Source: Ailanthus altissimus
Taxonomy: Eukaryota > Streptophyta > Magnoliopsida > Sapindales > Simaroubaceae
DNA: 64,000 nt
Reading direction: 5' to 3'
Assembly: GCA_946807835.1 (NCBI GenBank)
Contig: OX327705.1
Location: forward strand, 12,554,501-12,618,500
A program made the translations under genes and the position numbers. Of the stretch, positions 10,622 through 22,246 are shown piece after piece. The first letter of the stretch is position 1; each line of letters starts with the position of its first letter. The notes beneath the pieces are model-generated. The model was not told the DNA's origin. It did no database searches and worked only from the letters and a program-made list of their open reading frames with translations.

Positions 10622-13600
10622 TATTAAGGTGTATGCATGTACAATGCATTTCGGGTGATTGCATATATTATTTAAATAATTTAATAAATAACATTTTATG
10701 CATATAATGCAGCAAAATTAAAACATTATTATATTATCTCATTACACTAATGAGATCGGAGACTCACCCTTGAAATGTGCTTTTAATAAATTTAATTGGG
10801 GATGTGAAAGGCTTCTTTAAGCTAGATAAGAAGCTTTGTTTTCCAAAAATTATTAAAGCAACTCTTGCTTCTGTCTTTTATTTCTCTTAGAATGTTAACT
10901 GTTAACACTTCAAACTCAGCTCATATTTTTTTTCCACCTTGCACTCGGCCATTCTTCACAATTTATACGCAACCTTTCCCTGTATTTCAGCCAATCAAAA
11001 TAGACTTGAATACCATTTGTATTGGCATAACAAGGCAGCTAAAAAGCATAGTGTATTGCTTGCTTTGTTTTTGTTGGCTGAATTTAAAGTAAAATAAGTG
11101 GCCATTATCTTGATAATATGTCACCTTTTACCTTTAAAATAGCATGACTAATCATGCTTTAAAAATATTAAATTCGCCACTCTTGAAACATGAATTTGAA
11201 TATTGAAAATTTCATTTGAAATAGCAAATGAAAGTATAGCAAATGCAATTAACCTTTCGTTTAGCCAATCAAGTTTCAACAAGTATTAATACTTTTGTTC
11301 TTCATCTAATATGAATATAACACATGTGCAAAGGGTTAAGACAAATGAATCATATTCATTTAATAATGTAATGGCCAAATTTATATATAACAAAATAATT
11401 ATTATTTAATTATTATATTATTCAATGCCCAAATTAATATCCATGCTAATTATTGGCATAATTTGAAGCATGCACTAGATAGATTAAAGTGTTAAGTCTT
11501 ACTTGGCACAATCTTGGGCTTAACACTTAAACCCTAACTACTCCTCTAGAGACCCTGATGTAAATTCATATTTTTTTTAAAACTTTCTAGATTGAAAATT
11601 CAATTCAGTGTGCTACCCACGTGCTTAATGAGTATACTTCATATAGTGAGACTTTTTAGGTTCACATCCATTTTGTCTCATAGAATACTTCTATAAGTCC
11701 ATATCCGATGCCCCACCCCCCCACACATTATAGATAGTACAAAATAGAGAATTAAACTATACAAGTTGAGATTAATTCATATTCATATAATCTCTTCGTC
11801 AAATATATTTTGGAAGAGCGGAGACATAGATCAATATCATGAAGTCCCATATTGCTCAACCATACACTTATCTCATTGATTTGTATTATGATAAACAATA
11901 TTCGTAAAACCTTTTTTGCAATATTATTTATACTACGGGAAACTATTTCTCGGGTTTAATGCTTATAGTCATAAGACTTTTTAAAATATAACCTTAGAGC
12001 ATTTGAATATTTTAACTTGCCCATATTAGCTGACGGATCCCATATCTATACACACTGAACTCTATAGGCATCTGACCATACTTAGTAGTTAGACCATGAA
12101 AAGGTCTTTGACATGTATGAAACCAAAATATAGTGGACACTTATAAGCCCATCGTGGTGCTCAGGTCAAAGGACCATGAATACTATTCAACTAGTGAAGA
12201 CCCTTCATTGACGGTTTTATTGGATATCTATTGGAGGTCTTCATTGAGTCAGTTCAGTATCCAGTCCTTACTAAATACCCGCATACCTATTCAAGCTCCA
12301 AGCACATGGTCAGCTAGGAACAACCATCTATACCCTACAGACATAGACATACATTTATCCATGTTAAAAAGGATCTACAAATAGGCCTGCATCAATGAAA
12401 ATAAATCAGGAACGATGATTTAAGAACATACTTGCATAAAGATATATTCTAGCACCTGATGCGATAATTCTATATCTTAAAATTAAGTGCAAGTATACAC
12501 TATCGTATGCAAGTAATAAATGGACTAAAATAGTCAGATGTGGAACCCACAGGGATAATTTCTTTTTTTTAATCAATTACTAAAATTATGTCTTCCTAAT
12601 AATTATTCAGAAAAATAAAAATATAAGAATGAATGTAGAAAATATAAAAACAAAAACACAATGCAAAGAGATTTAAGTGATAGCAATATAGAGAAAACCT
12701 AGGATTAATACTATCTCTCAATATGCTTTCTAATGATTAATCTCTAATCTTTAACTCCCTTAGTCTTTGTTATTGATCAAGACACTAATGTATTCACAAG
12801 CCTCTTCCAAGGTCATACAAGTATACCTTAATTTACCAAATACCTATATTCCTATGGTACTTGTAATAAATTAAGATTCATTAATATTAGGTCTTATTGA
12901 TCATACATGCCAATTAGGTATATTCCTATCCTAAATTGAAACTTGCATATGAAACATTGAATGTTACTCTACAATCGTGCATCAAATTACCTAGGTCTAA
13001 ATATTATGATTCCTCTTCCTAGTTTATTAATAATATTACTAACTCATTCACCATATATTGGCCAGATATACTGAAGCATTAAGATCAAGTAATTTGAATA
13101 TCAAAGAACTAAGTTTATTAAATATTAAAAAGATATGGCAATTAAGCACACATATTGAGTTCAAGTATTAACCCTAGAAAATAAGTTTAACTCGTGGCTA
13201 CAAAAGAACAACAGTAAAAATAATAATAAATTATGATACAATCAATAGCAAACTGATATAGACGTCGAATTGCTCTTAATTACTGCTTAAGATACTCTTG
13301 ATGCCAAAGAACGCCTTGAATCTCTCTCTAAAGTTGATATTCTTAGTGTTCTTTAATTGCTCTAGGGTGCTCTAGATTCATTCTTAAAGGCTGAGAACGA
13401 GTGGCTTTTTATAGGGATTGATATGAGCTTTAAAATCTCAATTATTGTCGGACTAGGGCTCGCACTACCGCTGGAGCGCTATACTGCTTTCGTTGGGGCA
13501 ACACGTGAAACAAGCTTCACCGTTGGAGCGGTGGGTTAATGGCGCTGAGGCGCTGGCCTATCGTTGGCGCGGTAAAGGTCTGGCGCTGGGGCGCCAAATT

Positions 13601-14194
13601 CGACTTAACCAGGTTGTTTTTCTAATTTTGATCACTGTTCTAGCGCTGGGACGGTAATCCTCGTGGCGCTGGGGCGATGGACACATACTTTGAAAACTTT
13701 GCATTTTAGTCCTAGTAAATAATTATAAAACATATAAATTTCTTTTAATTTCATTCAAGTCCCTATAAATAACAATAAAGCACATAAATAGCCATCTATT
13801 CTCATAAAACCATAAAATATCAAAATAGAAACATGAGAAAATATATGACTAATGTGCCCTTATCAGCACCCGATTGCAACTTTTGCAACTATGTCATTAC
13901 TGGTATATTCGGAGATCTTTGTCCTATTATAGATAAGGTTCTAACTTCTTGGATTTCACTGATTATTATAAGCTGCTAACTCTTAGTAGTCATAGTTCTC
14001 AGTGATACTAGCTCTTAGTCCTGACTTAAACTCTTTTAGATCAGATCGAAACTCCTTCAGAATATACAATATCTATGGCTTTACAAGCATTAAACCATAT
14101 AAATAAAAGAGATTAGTGATTTAACAAAATGTTCACTGTATAGATATCAAATATTTATTCAAAATTGTGATGGCATGAAGGCACAACCCTAACA
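10622..14194 (-). repeat. 3' LTR of element B, interrupted by solo LTR C1
   Basis: Aligns with 18374 onward from its first bases (TTATGCATATAATG, TTATATTATCTCATTA). It ends CCCTAACA at 14194, directly followed by the polypurine tract read on the minus strand (GGCAAATGGGAGAT, about 14195-14208). Solo LTR C1 splits it at 12457. Confidence 0.88.
12457..13865 (-). mobile_element. Solo LTR C1 (Athila-like LTR family C)
   Basis: A 1409-bp LTR starting TGATGCGATAATTC and ending GTGCCCTTATCA, flanked by GCACC (12452-12456 and 13866-13870). It is the reverse complement of C2 (45296-46754). The sense start TGATAAGGGC resembles that of LTR A. A GC-rich patch (13445-13680) carries GCGCTGGGGCGC-type motifs. 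No internal region remains. Confidence 0.92.
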
Positions 14195-14204
14195 ATCTCC
14201 CATT

Positions 14205-17200
14205 TGCCTTAGCGCCATTCACAATGGCATGCAATGCCCATAGACTCTACATATTTCTCAAATACCTTTATTGTTAAGGTTTTTAGTAAGTGGGTCTACT
14301 ACATTATTTGCAAGGTCTATTTTACAAATAATTACATCTCCTCTAACCAAGATTTCTCTAATGATGTGGTATTTTCGCTCTACATGCTTAGACTTCTAGT
14401 GTGCCTTTGGTTCTTTTGTTTGTCCTATGGCTCTAATGTTATCGCAATATAAAGGGATAGAATTTGATGAACTTGGAACTATTCCAAGCTTGGCGATAAA
14501 CTTTTGAATCTATACAGCTTCTTTTATAGGTTTTAAAGCAGCAATATATTCTGCCTCAATAATAAAGTCAGCTGTAGACCTCCACTTGGTGCTTTTCCAT
14601 CTAATGAATCTAATGCTCCCACCACTTCTTTAGCCTATATACTAGACCAAAAGTCTGTCTAGACATAAAACTTTTAGGTTGTTCCATTAATATCTATTCT
14701 TTAAGGTATCCATTAAGGAATATCAAATTTACATCCAACTGCCATATCTCAAACTCATAATATACTACTAAAGCCAACAAAATCCTAATCGACTTTAGCA
14801 TTGTAATTGGTGCAAAGGTCTCCTCATAATCGATGCCAGATCGCAGAGTATAACCTTTTACCACCAGGTAGGCCTTAAAGGTCACTACCTTCCCATTAGG
14901 CTCATGCTTCTTCTTATATTTTATATTTCATGGCTTCTTGCCATTTTTTTTAATCGATGTCTAACATCACTTCCTTATAAGATAAAGGATAATTTTCTTA
15001 TATCACGAAAACTTCAAGTGCACCTTCAGGCATCTAACCATACTTGATAAATAGTCTGGATATCCTTTCAGACTTACGAGAAGGGTGTGTCAAAGGTACA
15101 CTTCTCATTTGACCCTAAGTTTCCATCTTTGATTCATTAGATTCCTAATTGACCTTATTAAGTACAATCTTTCTACAATGTCCACAATCCTCAAGAAACT
15201 ATTTTCAATAAAAGTGAGATTTTGAGCAACGTCACATTTTATTCCTCTAGAACATAGAACTAGTATCCTATTGAATTCTTGGGATATCTAATGAATCTAT
15301 ACTTGTATCCTCTATAAGCAAGTTTATCTTGTTGTGCAACTTTTACATAAGTAGGACAACCCTAAACCTTAAGATACTTAAGACTCAGTTTCCCACCCTT
15401 GAACATCTTATGTAGAGTGGTAGGAACAGTTTTAGAGGGAACTTTATTCAAAATGTGAGCAACTGTTTCTAGAGCATAGCTCTATAGGTATTCCAGGAGA
15501 TCAGAAAAGCTCATCATCGATTAGACTATATCCAATAAAGTCTGATTCCTTCTTTCAGAAACACCGTTGTGTACCAAAGTACCTGGAGGACTATATTCAG
15601 CAAGAATCCTATTCTCCTTTAAATAATCCAAAAATTCACTACTCATGTACCCATTTCCTCGATCTGATTGAAGGCATTTGATGTACATTCTGATTTGTCT
15701 CTCTACCTCAAGTATGAATTCTTTAAACTTTTCAAAAGTTTATAACTTGTGTTTTATTAGAAACATGTACCCGTATTGTGACAAATTATCGATAAAAGTT
15801 ACGAAGTATCGAAACCCACCTATTATAGCATGATTCATTGGACCGCATACATCACTATGTACTAGTTTTAATAAATCAGTGGCACGGTGTCCAACACCTA
15901 AAAATGGATATTTGGTCTCCTTAAATACAAGATTCACAAACTAAATAAGGCTCTATGGTCAAGTCAGATATCTATCTATCCTTAATCAGAAGGGTTAACC
16001 GTCTGATGCCTGTATGACCTAATCTCATATGCCAGAGTTTGGTATTATTTGAAGTTTTTGATCTACGACGTTTAGTACTAGAGCTTGTTTACACATTTAT
16101 GACATTTTTAATTGTATCTAATACATAATACCCATTAATTAACTGACACTTAGCTAGCAAAACATCATGAACATCATATAAATATAAAGAACGATTTTGT
16201 ATATTTACACGATATCCTTCATTATCAAGTATAGGAAGGGATACTATCTACATAATGATATTAGGTACAAAATAACAATTATACAATATAACTATTATAT
16301 TGCAAGGGAGAAGTAATTCAAAATGTCCAATAGCTTGGACCTGTAGGAACTCTCCATTTCCTACTCTAAGCATCACTTCTCCTAACTAAAGCATCATAAC
16401 TTCCATCAGTCCCTGCAACACATTGCAGATGTGAGAAGAGTATGCGATATCTAATATCTAGCCTGTATAGGCATCAAATGCCAAAGAAATGTCAATAATG
16501 ATCACGGACATACCTTAGGGAGTCTTGTTCATATGGGCAAGATACCTTGGCAGTTGCACTTCCAGTGCCCATCCTCGCCGCAAAAGAAACGCTTTCCTTT
16601 TGCTTTTTTCTCTTTAGGCTTGGATATCTATAGTATTTGAGGGCCTTTTTAGGATATCTGCTTCTTCTTCTTCTTCTTCTTCCTTTTAGACTTGCCAGAA
16701 AAGTCTAAAGCCCTTGGAATAAAAGATGAAGCACCTTGGATAAAGAGGGCCAACCCCTCTGTGTGCATGTCCTTCTCAACTGTCTTTAACATATTATGAA
16801 GATCAGTATAAATACGAGTTATTCTCTATATATCAAAATTTATGGTGAACTATGCATATAACCTAGCAGTGACTGGAGAATCAAACTATTCCCCAGATCA
16901 TTGTTTAGAGAAATGTCCACAGTCTTTAACCTCTTAATGTAAAATAATCATCTTGAGTACATGGGGACTTATCGGACTGCCCTAATTTAATCTAGCCTGA
17001 AAGAGTGCCTTGGCAACTTGAGGTCAGTTAAGAAAGAACTCATTTAAATAGAGCATAATGCTGTTAGTAATGTCCATAAGGACATGCTCCCAATGTAGCT
17101 TTGTAGACATAGAGGCGAGGATGTATGATTTAACCTTTAAATTGTCATCCAACCATTTTTTATAAGTCTCTATTTTCTTAGGAGTGGCCTTATCAGAAAT

Positions 17201-17346
17201 GCCTTTGGGAATTTTCTAATCAATTACATATCCGAGCCTCCTAGATTCTAGAACAATTCTAAGATTCATGAGCCAATCTGAGTAATTTTTAGCCCATTTG
17301 AGTTGGTGTGCATCCATATGTTCACCTAAGGGTTTGTAGAGGCCAT
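14205..17346 (-). pseudogene. Decayed Ty1/copia gag-pol of element B
   Basis: Read on the minus strand, gag starts at ATG 17346 (MASTN, then DAHQLKWAKNYSDWLMNLR after a shift), homologous to gag F. A lysine-rich patch from a CTT repeat lies at about 16660-16685. An integrase piece at 15937-15740 contains ATDLLKLVHSDVCGPMN and FVTFIDNLSQYGYMFLIKHK. An RT piece at 14885-14694 contains GYTLRSGIDYEETFAPI and IWQLDVNLIFLNGYLKE. The RNase H tail (KSKHVERKYHIIREIL) lies near 14380-14330. Part of RT is missing between RT and RNase H. Stops throughout make this non-functional. Confidence 0.85.
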
Positions 17347-18350
17347 AAAATTAAATATTGCATAAAATAAATAAATAAATAAGAGATGTAAACGGAATAT
17401 ACATTCAATAAATCGTTAAAAATGTTTTAAATCATGGGTATAATAATTATACATTTTTTAATTTAAAATACCCTCCATTTACTTTACATGATCCTGATAA
17501 TCTCTCATACAGAAAAATGATAGTTTAATCCCTTTAAACTATATAGCAGGAAGTGGACCCTATTGAAATTTACTCTAGCCTCATACTATAGCAATATTAT
17601 CCTTTATAAATCCAATAGATAGACAACACTTATCAATTACTTCTCAAGCAACTCTAATCACTTGATCCTGAATACACCTTATCCTCATGCTATAACAATA
17701 TTCGATAAGTGTATTTCAGATTAACTTGTCAATTATCAAATATATGTTACTAGTACTACCCTCATGCTGTAGCAATATTAGGTAATACATTCACATATAT
17801 TTTCCTAATTTCATGTTTAACTAGCATGGCCCAAGCCCAACCAACCAAATCCCTCACGCTATAGCAATATTGAAAAAAGGCCAACATGACTCGTCTAACA
17901 CCGTATTGACAAGACGGATCATAGAAAAATATTATCTCATAACGTAATATTTTTTAATCTGATTAAGAAAGATTTTTACTTTTCCAGGTCCTTATCGCAT
18001 GAGGTAGTAATTTTCCATAAATTAATTTTCTATGCAAACATAAGTAGTAAGGCTAACATTGTGGTTACCAATAGAAAACTTAATCTTGGTTTATAATATA
18101 AACCAATAACACTTATCATTGCATTTCATAAACTCTAGTTTATAATGTATATTGATAAATTTTATCAGCTTATTTCATAAACTAACACATGTATAATTTA
18201 ATTTTGAAACACTATTAAAATTATTGTTTAAGTGAACAATGTTAGTACCGCAGCGTACTTTGTAACTCTGTCTTGGTATTCTCATTTCAACACTTGAAAT
18301 GCATTATTTACACTGGAATTTTAACCAACAACACCAAATTTATACAAAAT
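17347..18350 (-). promoter_or_regulatory. Leader of element B with four constant-loop hairpins
   Basis: Homologous to F's leader. The four units lie around 17560-17610, 17672-17714, 17741-17800 and 17850-17890, with loop core TATAGCAATATT. In unit 2, ATACACCTTATC pairs with GATAAGTGTAT. Arm sequences have diverged from F but still pair in units 2 and 3. No ORF of note. Confidence 0.6.
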
Positions 18351-18366
18351 CAGTGCTTTGATACCA
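18351..18366 (-). other. Primer binding site, initiator Met tRNA (element B)
   Basis: Minus strand reads TGGTATCAAAGCACTG, one mismatch from the canonical TGGTATCAGAGC over twelve bases. It lies seven bases inside the LTR that starts at 18374. Confidence 0.8.
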
Positions 18367-19106
18367 TAATATTTGTTAGGGCATTTGTATGTACACTATG
18401 TTTTTGGTAATTTAATACATTACTTAACAATTTAATAATTAACATTTTATGCATATAATGTAGTGAAATTAAAACATTATTATATTATCTCATTATAGTA
18501 ATGAGATTGGAGACTCACCCTTGAAGTGCACTTTTAAAACATCTAATGGGGGACGTGGTGGGCTTCCCCAAGCTAGATTAGTAGCTTTGTTTTTCAAAAA
18601 TTATTAAAGCAACTATTGCTTCTGCCTTTTATTTCTCTCGGAATTTTTATTGTTAACACTTCAAACACAGCTCACATTTTTTTCACCATGTACTCTACCA
18701 TTCTTCATAATTTAATGGCAACCTTTACCTATGTTTCAGCTAATCAAAATACACTTAAATGCCACTTGTATTGGCATGACAAGGCAATGAAAAAGCATAG
18801 TGTGCTACTTGCTTTATTGGCCAAATGTAAAGCAAAATAAATGGCCATTATCTTGATAATACGCCACCTCTTGCTTTTCAAATAGCATGATAATCATGCT
18901 TTAAAATATTAAATATGCCACTCTTGAAAATGAATTTGAACATTGAAAACTTCATTTGAAATGGCAAATGAAAGTATAACAAATGCAATTAACCTTTTGT
19001 TTAGCCAATCAGGTTTCAACAAGTATTAATACTTTTGTTCTTCATCCAATATAAATATAACACATGTGCAAAGGGTTAAGACAAACGAATTATATTCATT
19101 GATAAT

Positions 19107-20445
19107 TGTTGTGTGATTTCTATAACACAAACTAACGCAAGTGCACGTATCGCAACAAGTAATATATGATAAGAAAAGTGTCGATCCCACAGAGAATGAT
19201 TTATCTTTTCTAGTTTAAGTACTGAAATGGTGTCTTTCTACTATTATCCAGAAAATGATTTAATGTATGATGATTAAACTACTCAAGTAAAAGAACAACT
19301 TAATTATGCTAAGTGATAAACTAAATTACCAACAAATTATATTCAATATGAGAAATCCTAGGATTACAAACTATCCCCCATTATGCAAATAAATTCAGCA
19401 GAATCTCTTTGATGTTTATTGGTTCTCAACTTGATATATTGACCAAAACACTCAACACATCACAAGCCTCTTTTGCAGGTCAAGTGAATCTATTCCATCC
19501 AATCAAATATCTATATGTCTATGATAAATAAATTGAACAAAATTCATTAAGCACAAGTTTTATGAGCCATACATGCCTTATGAGTATATGTCTATCTCAT
19601 ATGAAACTCAAGTGTACTACACTATGATCATGCATTAATATGCTTAAGACTAAATACCTAAATGCCTTTGTCAAGTTTATTTAAGCATTTCTAGATCAAT
19701 TTAACCACTGGCCAAGTAATCAAATAGCATTAAGCACAAGCACAATGAATATATCAAAAGCTGAATTAATACCATAAAAGAGAGAACTACAATCAATCAC
19801 ATAATGAGTTCAAGGATGTAATCCTAGATGAACAAAATTAGCTCATCATTAAACTACACAATCTTGAAGCTAATTCCATCAATACATGTAAACTAAACAT
19901 CTTACAACAAGTAAAGAATCAAAGCAAAGAAGACATCCCTGTCAAATGCCTTTGTTGTTGAAGCTTGCTTCCCTCCTCTTTGATTTCTTCAAACTTAGAA
20001 GTTAGGTGTTTCTTTGTGTTTCCAGCTGCTGTCCCAGCTGGAGTCCTCCCTCAAAATGTAAGTTTTGTGCAAATATATAGGTAAAAGCACGGAATTAGGG
20101 CGCACTTGGGGCTGCTTTTGGCTTTCCTGATTTTCAGCAACCTGTCAGCATTTGCTGTCCAGGTCCCGGCGCTGCGATTTGGCGCTGCGGCGCTCACTTT
20201 CTGCAATCGGCGCCGCGGCGCTGAAATCCAGTGCTGCGGCGCTGCACTGTTGCTAACAAACAGTGCCTCCATTCGTATTTTTATCTCTAATGCTCCCATT
20301 TGCGTCTGTTTTCCGGTATTTTTGCTCCGATAATGCTTCAACCTATAAAAAAACATTAATACGCATAAATAGCCCAATTATTGAGATAAATTGAACAAAT
20401 ATCAAGTTAGGAAGATAAAATAGTTTATACAATTACGCCTTATCA
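19107..20445 (-). mobile_element. Solo LTR A2 (family of element A)
   Basis: A 1339-bp LTR beginning TGTTGTGTGATTTC and ending ACGCCTTATCA, flanked by ATAAT (19102-19106 and 20446-20450). It lacks the 30-bp CTACAGTACC hairpin minisatellite entirely; at that position it reads CTGTTGCTAACAAACAG. It keeps GCGC palindromes (20165-20245) and a clear TATA candidate CTATATATTTG on the sense strand near 20070-20080. Confidence 0.93.
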
Positions 20446-20710
20446 ATAATGTAATGGCTGAATTGATATATATACATGTATATAATGAAATAACAATATA
20501 TTTCATTATTATATTAATCAATTCTCAAATTAATACCTATACAACTTATTGGCAAATTTGAGGCATATACTAGATAGATTAAAATGTCAAGTCTCTTTTG
20601 CTGCAATCTTGGGTTTAACACTTAACCCTATCTACTCCTTAAGAGACCCTGATATAAATTTATATTTTCTAAAAACTTTCTGGATCGAATACTTCAATTA
20701 GATGTCCTAC

Positions 20711-22128
20711 TGATAAGGCGAAATTGTATAAACTATTTTATCTTCCTAACTTGATATTTGTTCAATTTATCTTAATAATTGGGCTATTTATGCGTATTAA
20801 TGTTGTTTTATAGGTTGAAGCATTATCGGAGCAAAAATACCGGAAAACGGACGCAAATCGGAGCATTAGAGATAAAAATACGAATGGAGGCACTGTTTGC
20901 TACAGTACCACTGTAGCAACAGTACACTGCTACAGTACCACTGTAGCAACAGTACACTGCTACAGTACCACTGTAGCAACAGTGCAGCGCCGCAGCGCTG
21001 GATTTCAGCGCCGCGGCGCCGATTGCAGAAACTGGGCGCTGCAGCGCCAAAACGCAGCGCCGCGGCGCCGGGACCTGGGCAACAAGTTTTGACAGGTTCC
21101 TGAAAATCAGGAAACCCAAAAGTAACTCAAAATGCGCCCTAATTCCGTGCTCTTACCTATTTAATTGCTCAAAACTTACATTTTGAGCAGAACTCTAGTT
21201 GGGACAGCAGCTAGAAACACAAAGAAACACCTAACTTCTAAGTTGGAGAAATCAAAGAGGAGGAAAGCAAGCTTCAACTTCAAAGACATTTGACAGGGAT
21301 GTCTTCCTTTCTTTGATTCTTTACTTGTTGTAAGATGTTTAATTTACATGTATTTATGGAATTAGCTTCAAGATTGTGTAGTTTAATGATGAGCTAATTT
21401 CGTTCATCTAGGATTACATCCTTGAACTCATTTGTGATGGATTTTTAGCTCTCTCTTTTATGGTATTAATTCAGCTTTTCATATATTCATTGTGCTTGTG
21501 TGTAATGCTATTTGATTACTTGGCTAGTAGTTAAATTGATCTAGAAATGCTTAAATAAACTTGACAAAGGCATTTAGGTATTTAGTCTTAAGCATATTGA
21601 TGCATGATCATAGTGTAGTACACTTGAGTTTCATATGAGATAGACATATACTCATAAGGCATGTATGGTTCATAAAACTTGTGCTTAATGAATTTTGTTC
21701 AATTTATTTATCATAGACATATAGATATTTGATTGGATGGAATAGATTCACTTGACCTGCAAAATAGGCTTGTGATGTGTTGAGTGTTTTGGTCAATATA
21801 TCAAGTTGAGAACCAATAAACATCAAAGAGATTCTGCTGAATTTATTTGCATAATGGGGGATAGTTTGTAATCCTAAGATTTCTCATATTGAATTTAACT
21901 TGTTGGTAATTTAGTTTGTCACTTAGCATAATTAAGTTGTTCTTTTACTTGAGTAGTTTAATATCATACATTAAATCATTTTCTGGATAATAGTAGAAAG
22001 ACACCATTTCGGTACTTAAACTAGGAAAGATAAATCATTCTCTGTGGGAACGATACTCTACACATCACTTTATTACTTGTTGCGATACGTGCACTTGCGT
22101 TAGTTTGTGTTATAGAAATCACACAACA
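20711..22128 (+). repeat. 5' LTR of element A
   Basis: 1418 bp, TGATAAGGCG...CACACAACA. It contains three copies of a 30-bp unit with the hairpin GCTACAGTACCACTGTAGC (about 20899-20985), then GCGC palindromes (20990-21070). CTATTTAATTG at about 21157-21167 aligns with CTATTTATTTG in A1 and CTATATATTTG in A2 and is the best TATA-box candidate. Confidence 0.95.
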
Positions 22129-22134
22129 AGTTTT

Positions 22135-22152
22135 TGGCGCCGTTGCCGGGGA
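22135..22152 (+). other. Primer binding site, tRNA-Asp (element A)
   Basis: TGGCGCCGTTGCCGGGGA is an 18-nt match to the complement of the 3' end of plant tRNA-Asp (GUC), the primer typical of Athila elements. It starts six bases after the LTR. Confidence 0.93.
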
Positions 22153-22246
22153 ATGAAAATTTTTTTTTCTTATTTTAATACTGATATAAGTCTTTTCTGG
22201 TGTTAATTCAGATTTCTGTTTTTGTTTGCAGAAATTTCAGGTGTGT

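Noticed and set aside
20823..21119. Overlapping frames on both strands in the LTRs of element A (also 31459-31725)
   Set aside because: Created by the palindromic hairpin and GCGC repeats of the LTR, which read open on both strands.
22226..22246. Upstream TTG start for the element A gag-pol
   Set aside because: The frame is open but begins with TTG; the first ATG is at 22247 and gives a normal Athila N terminus.
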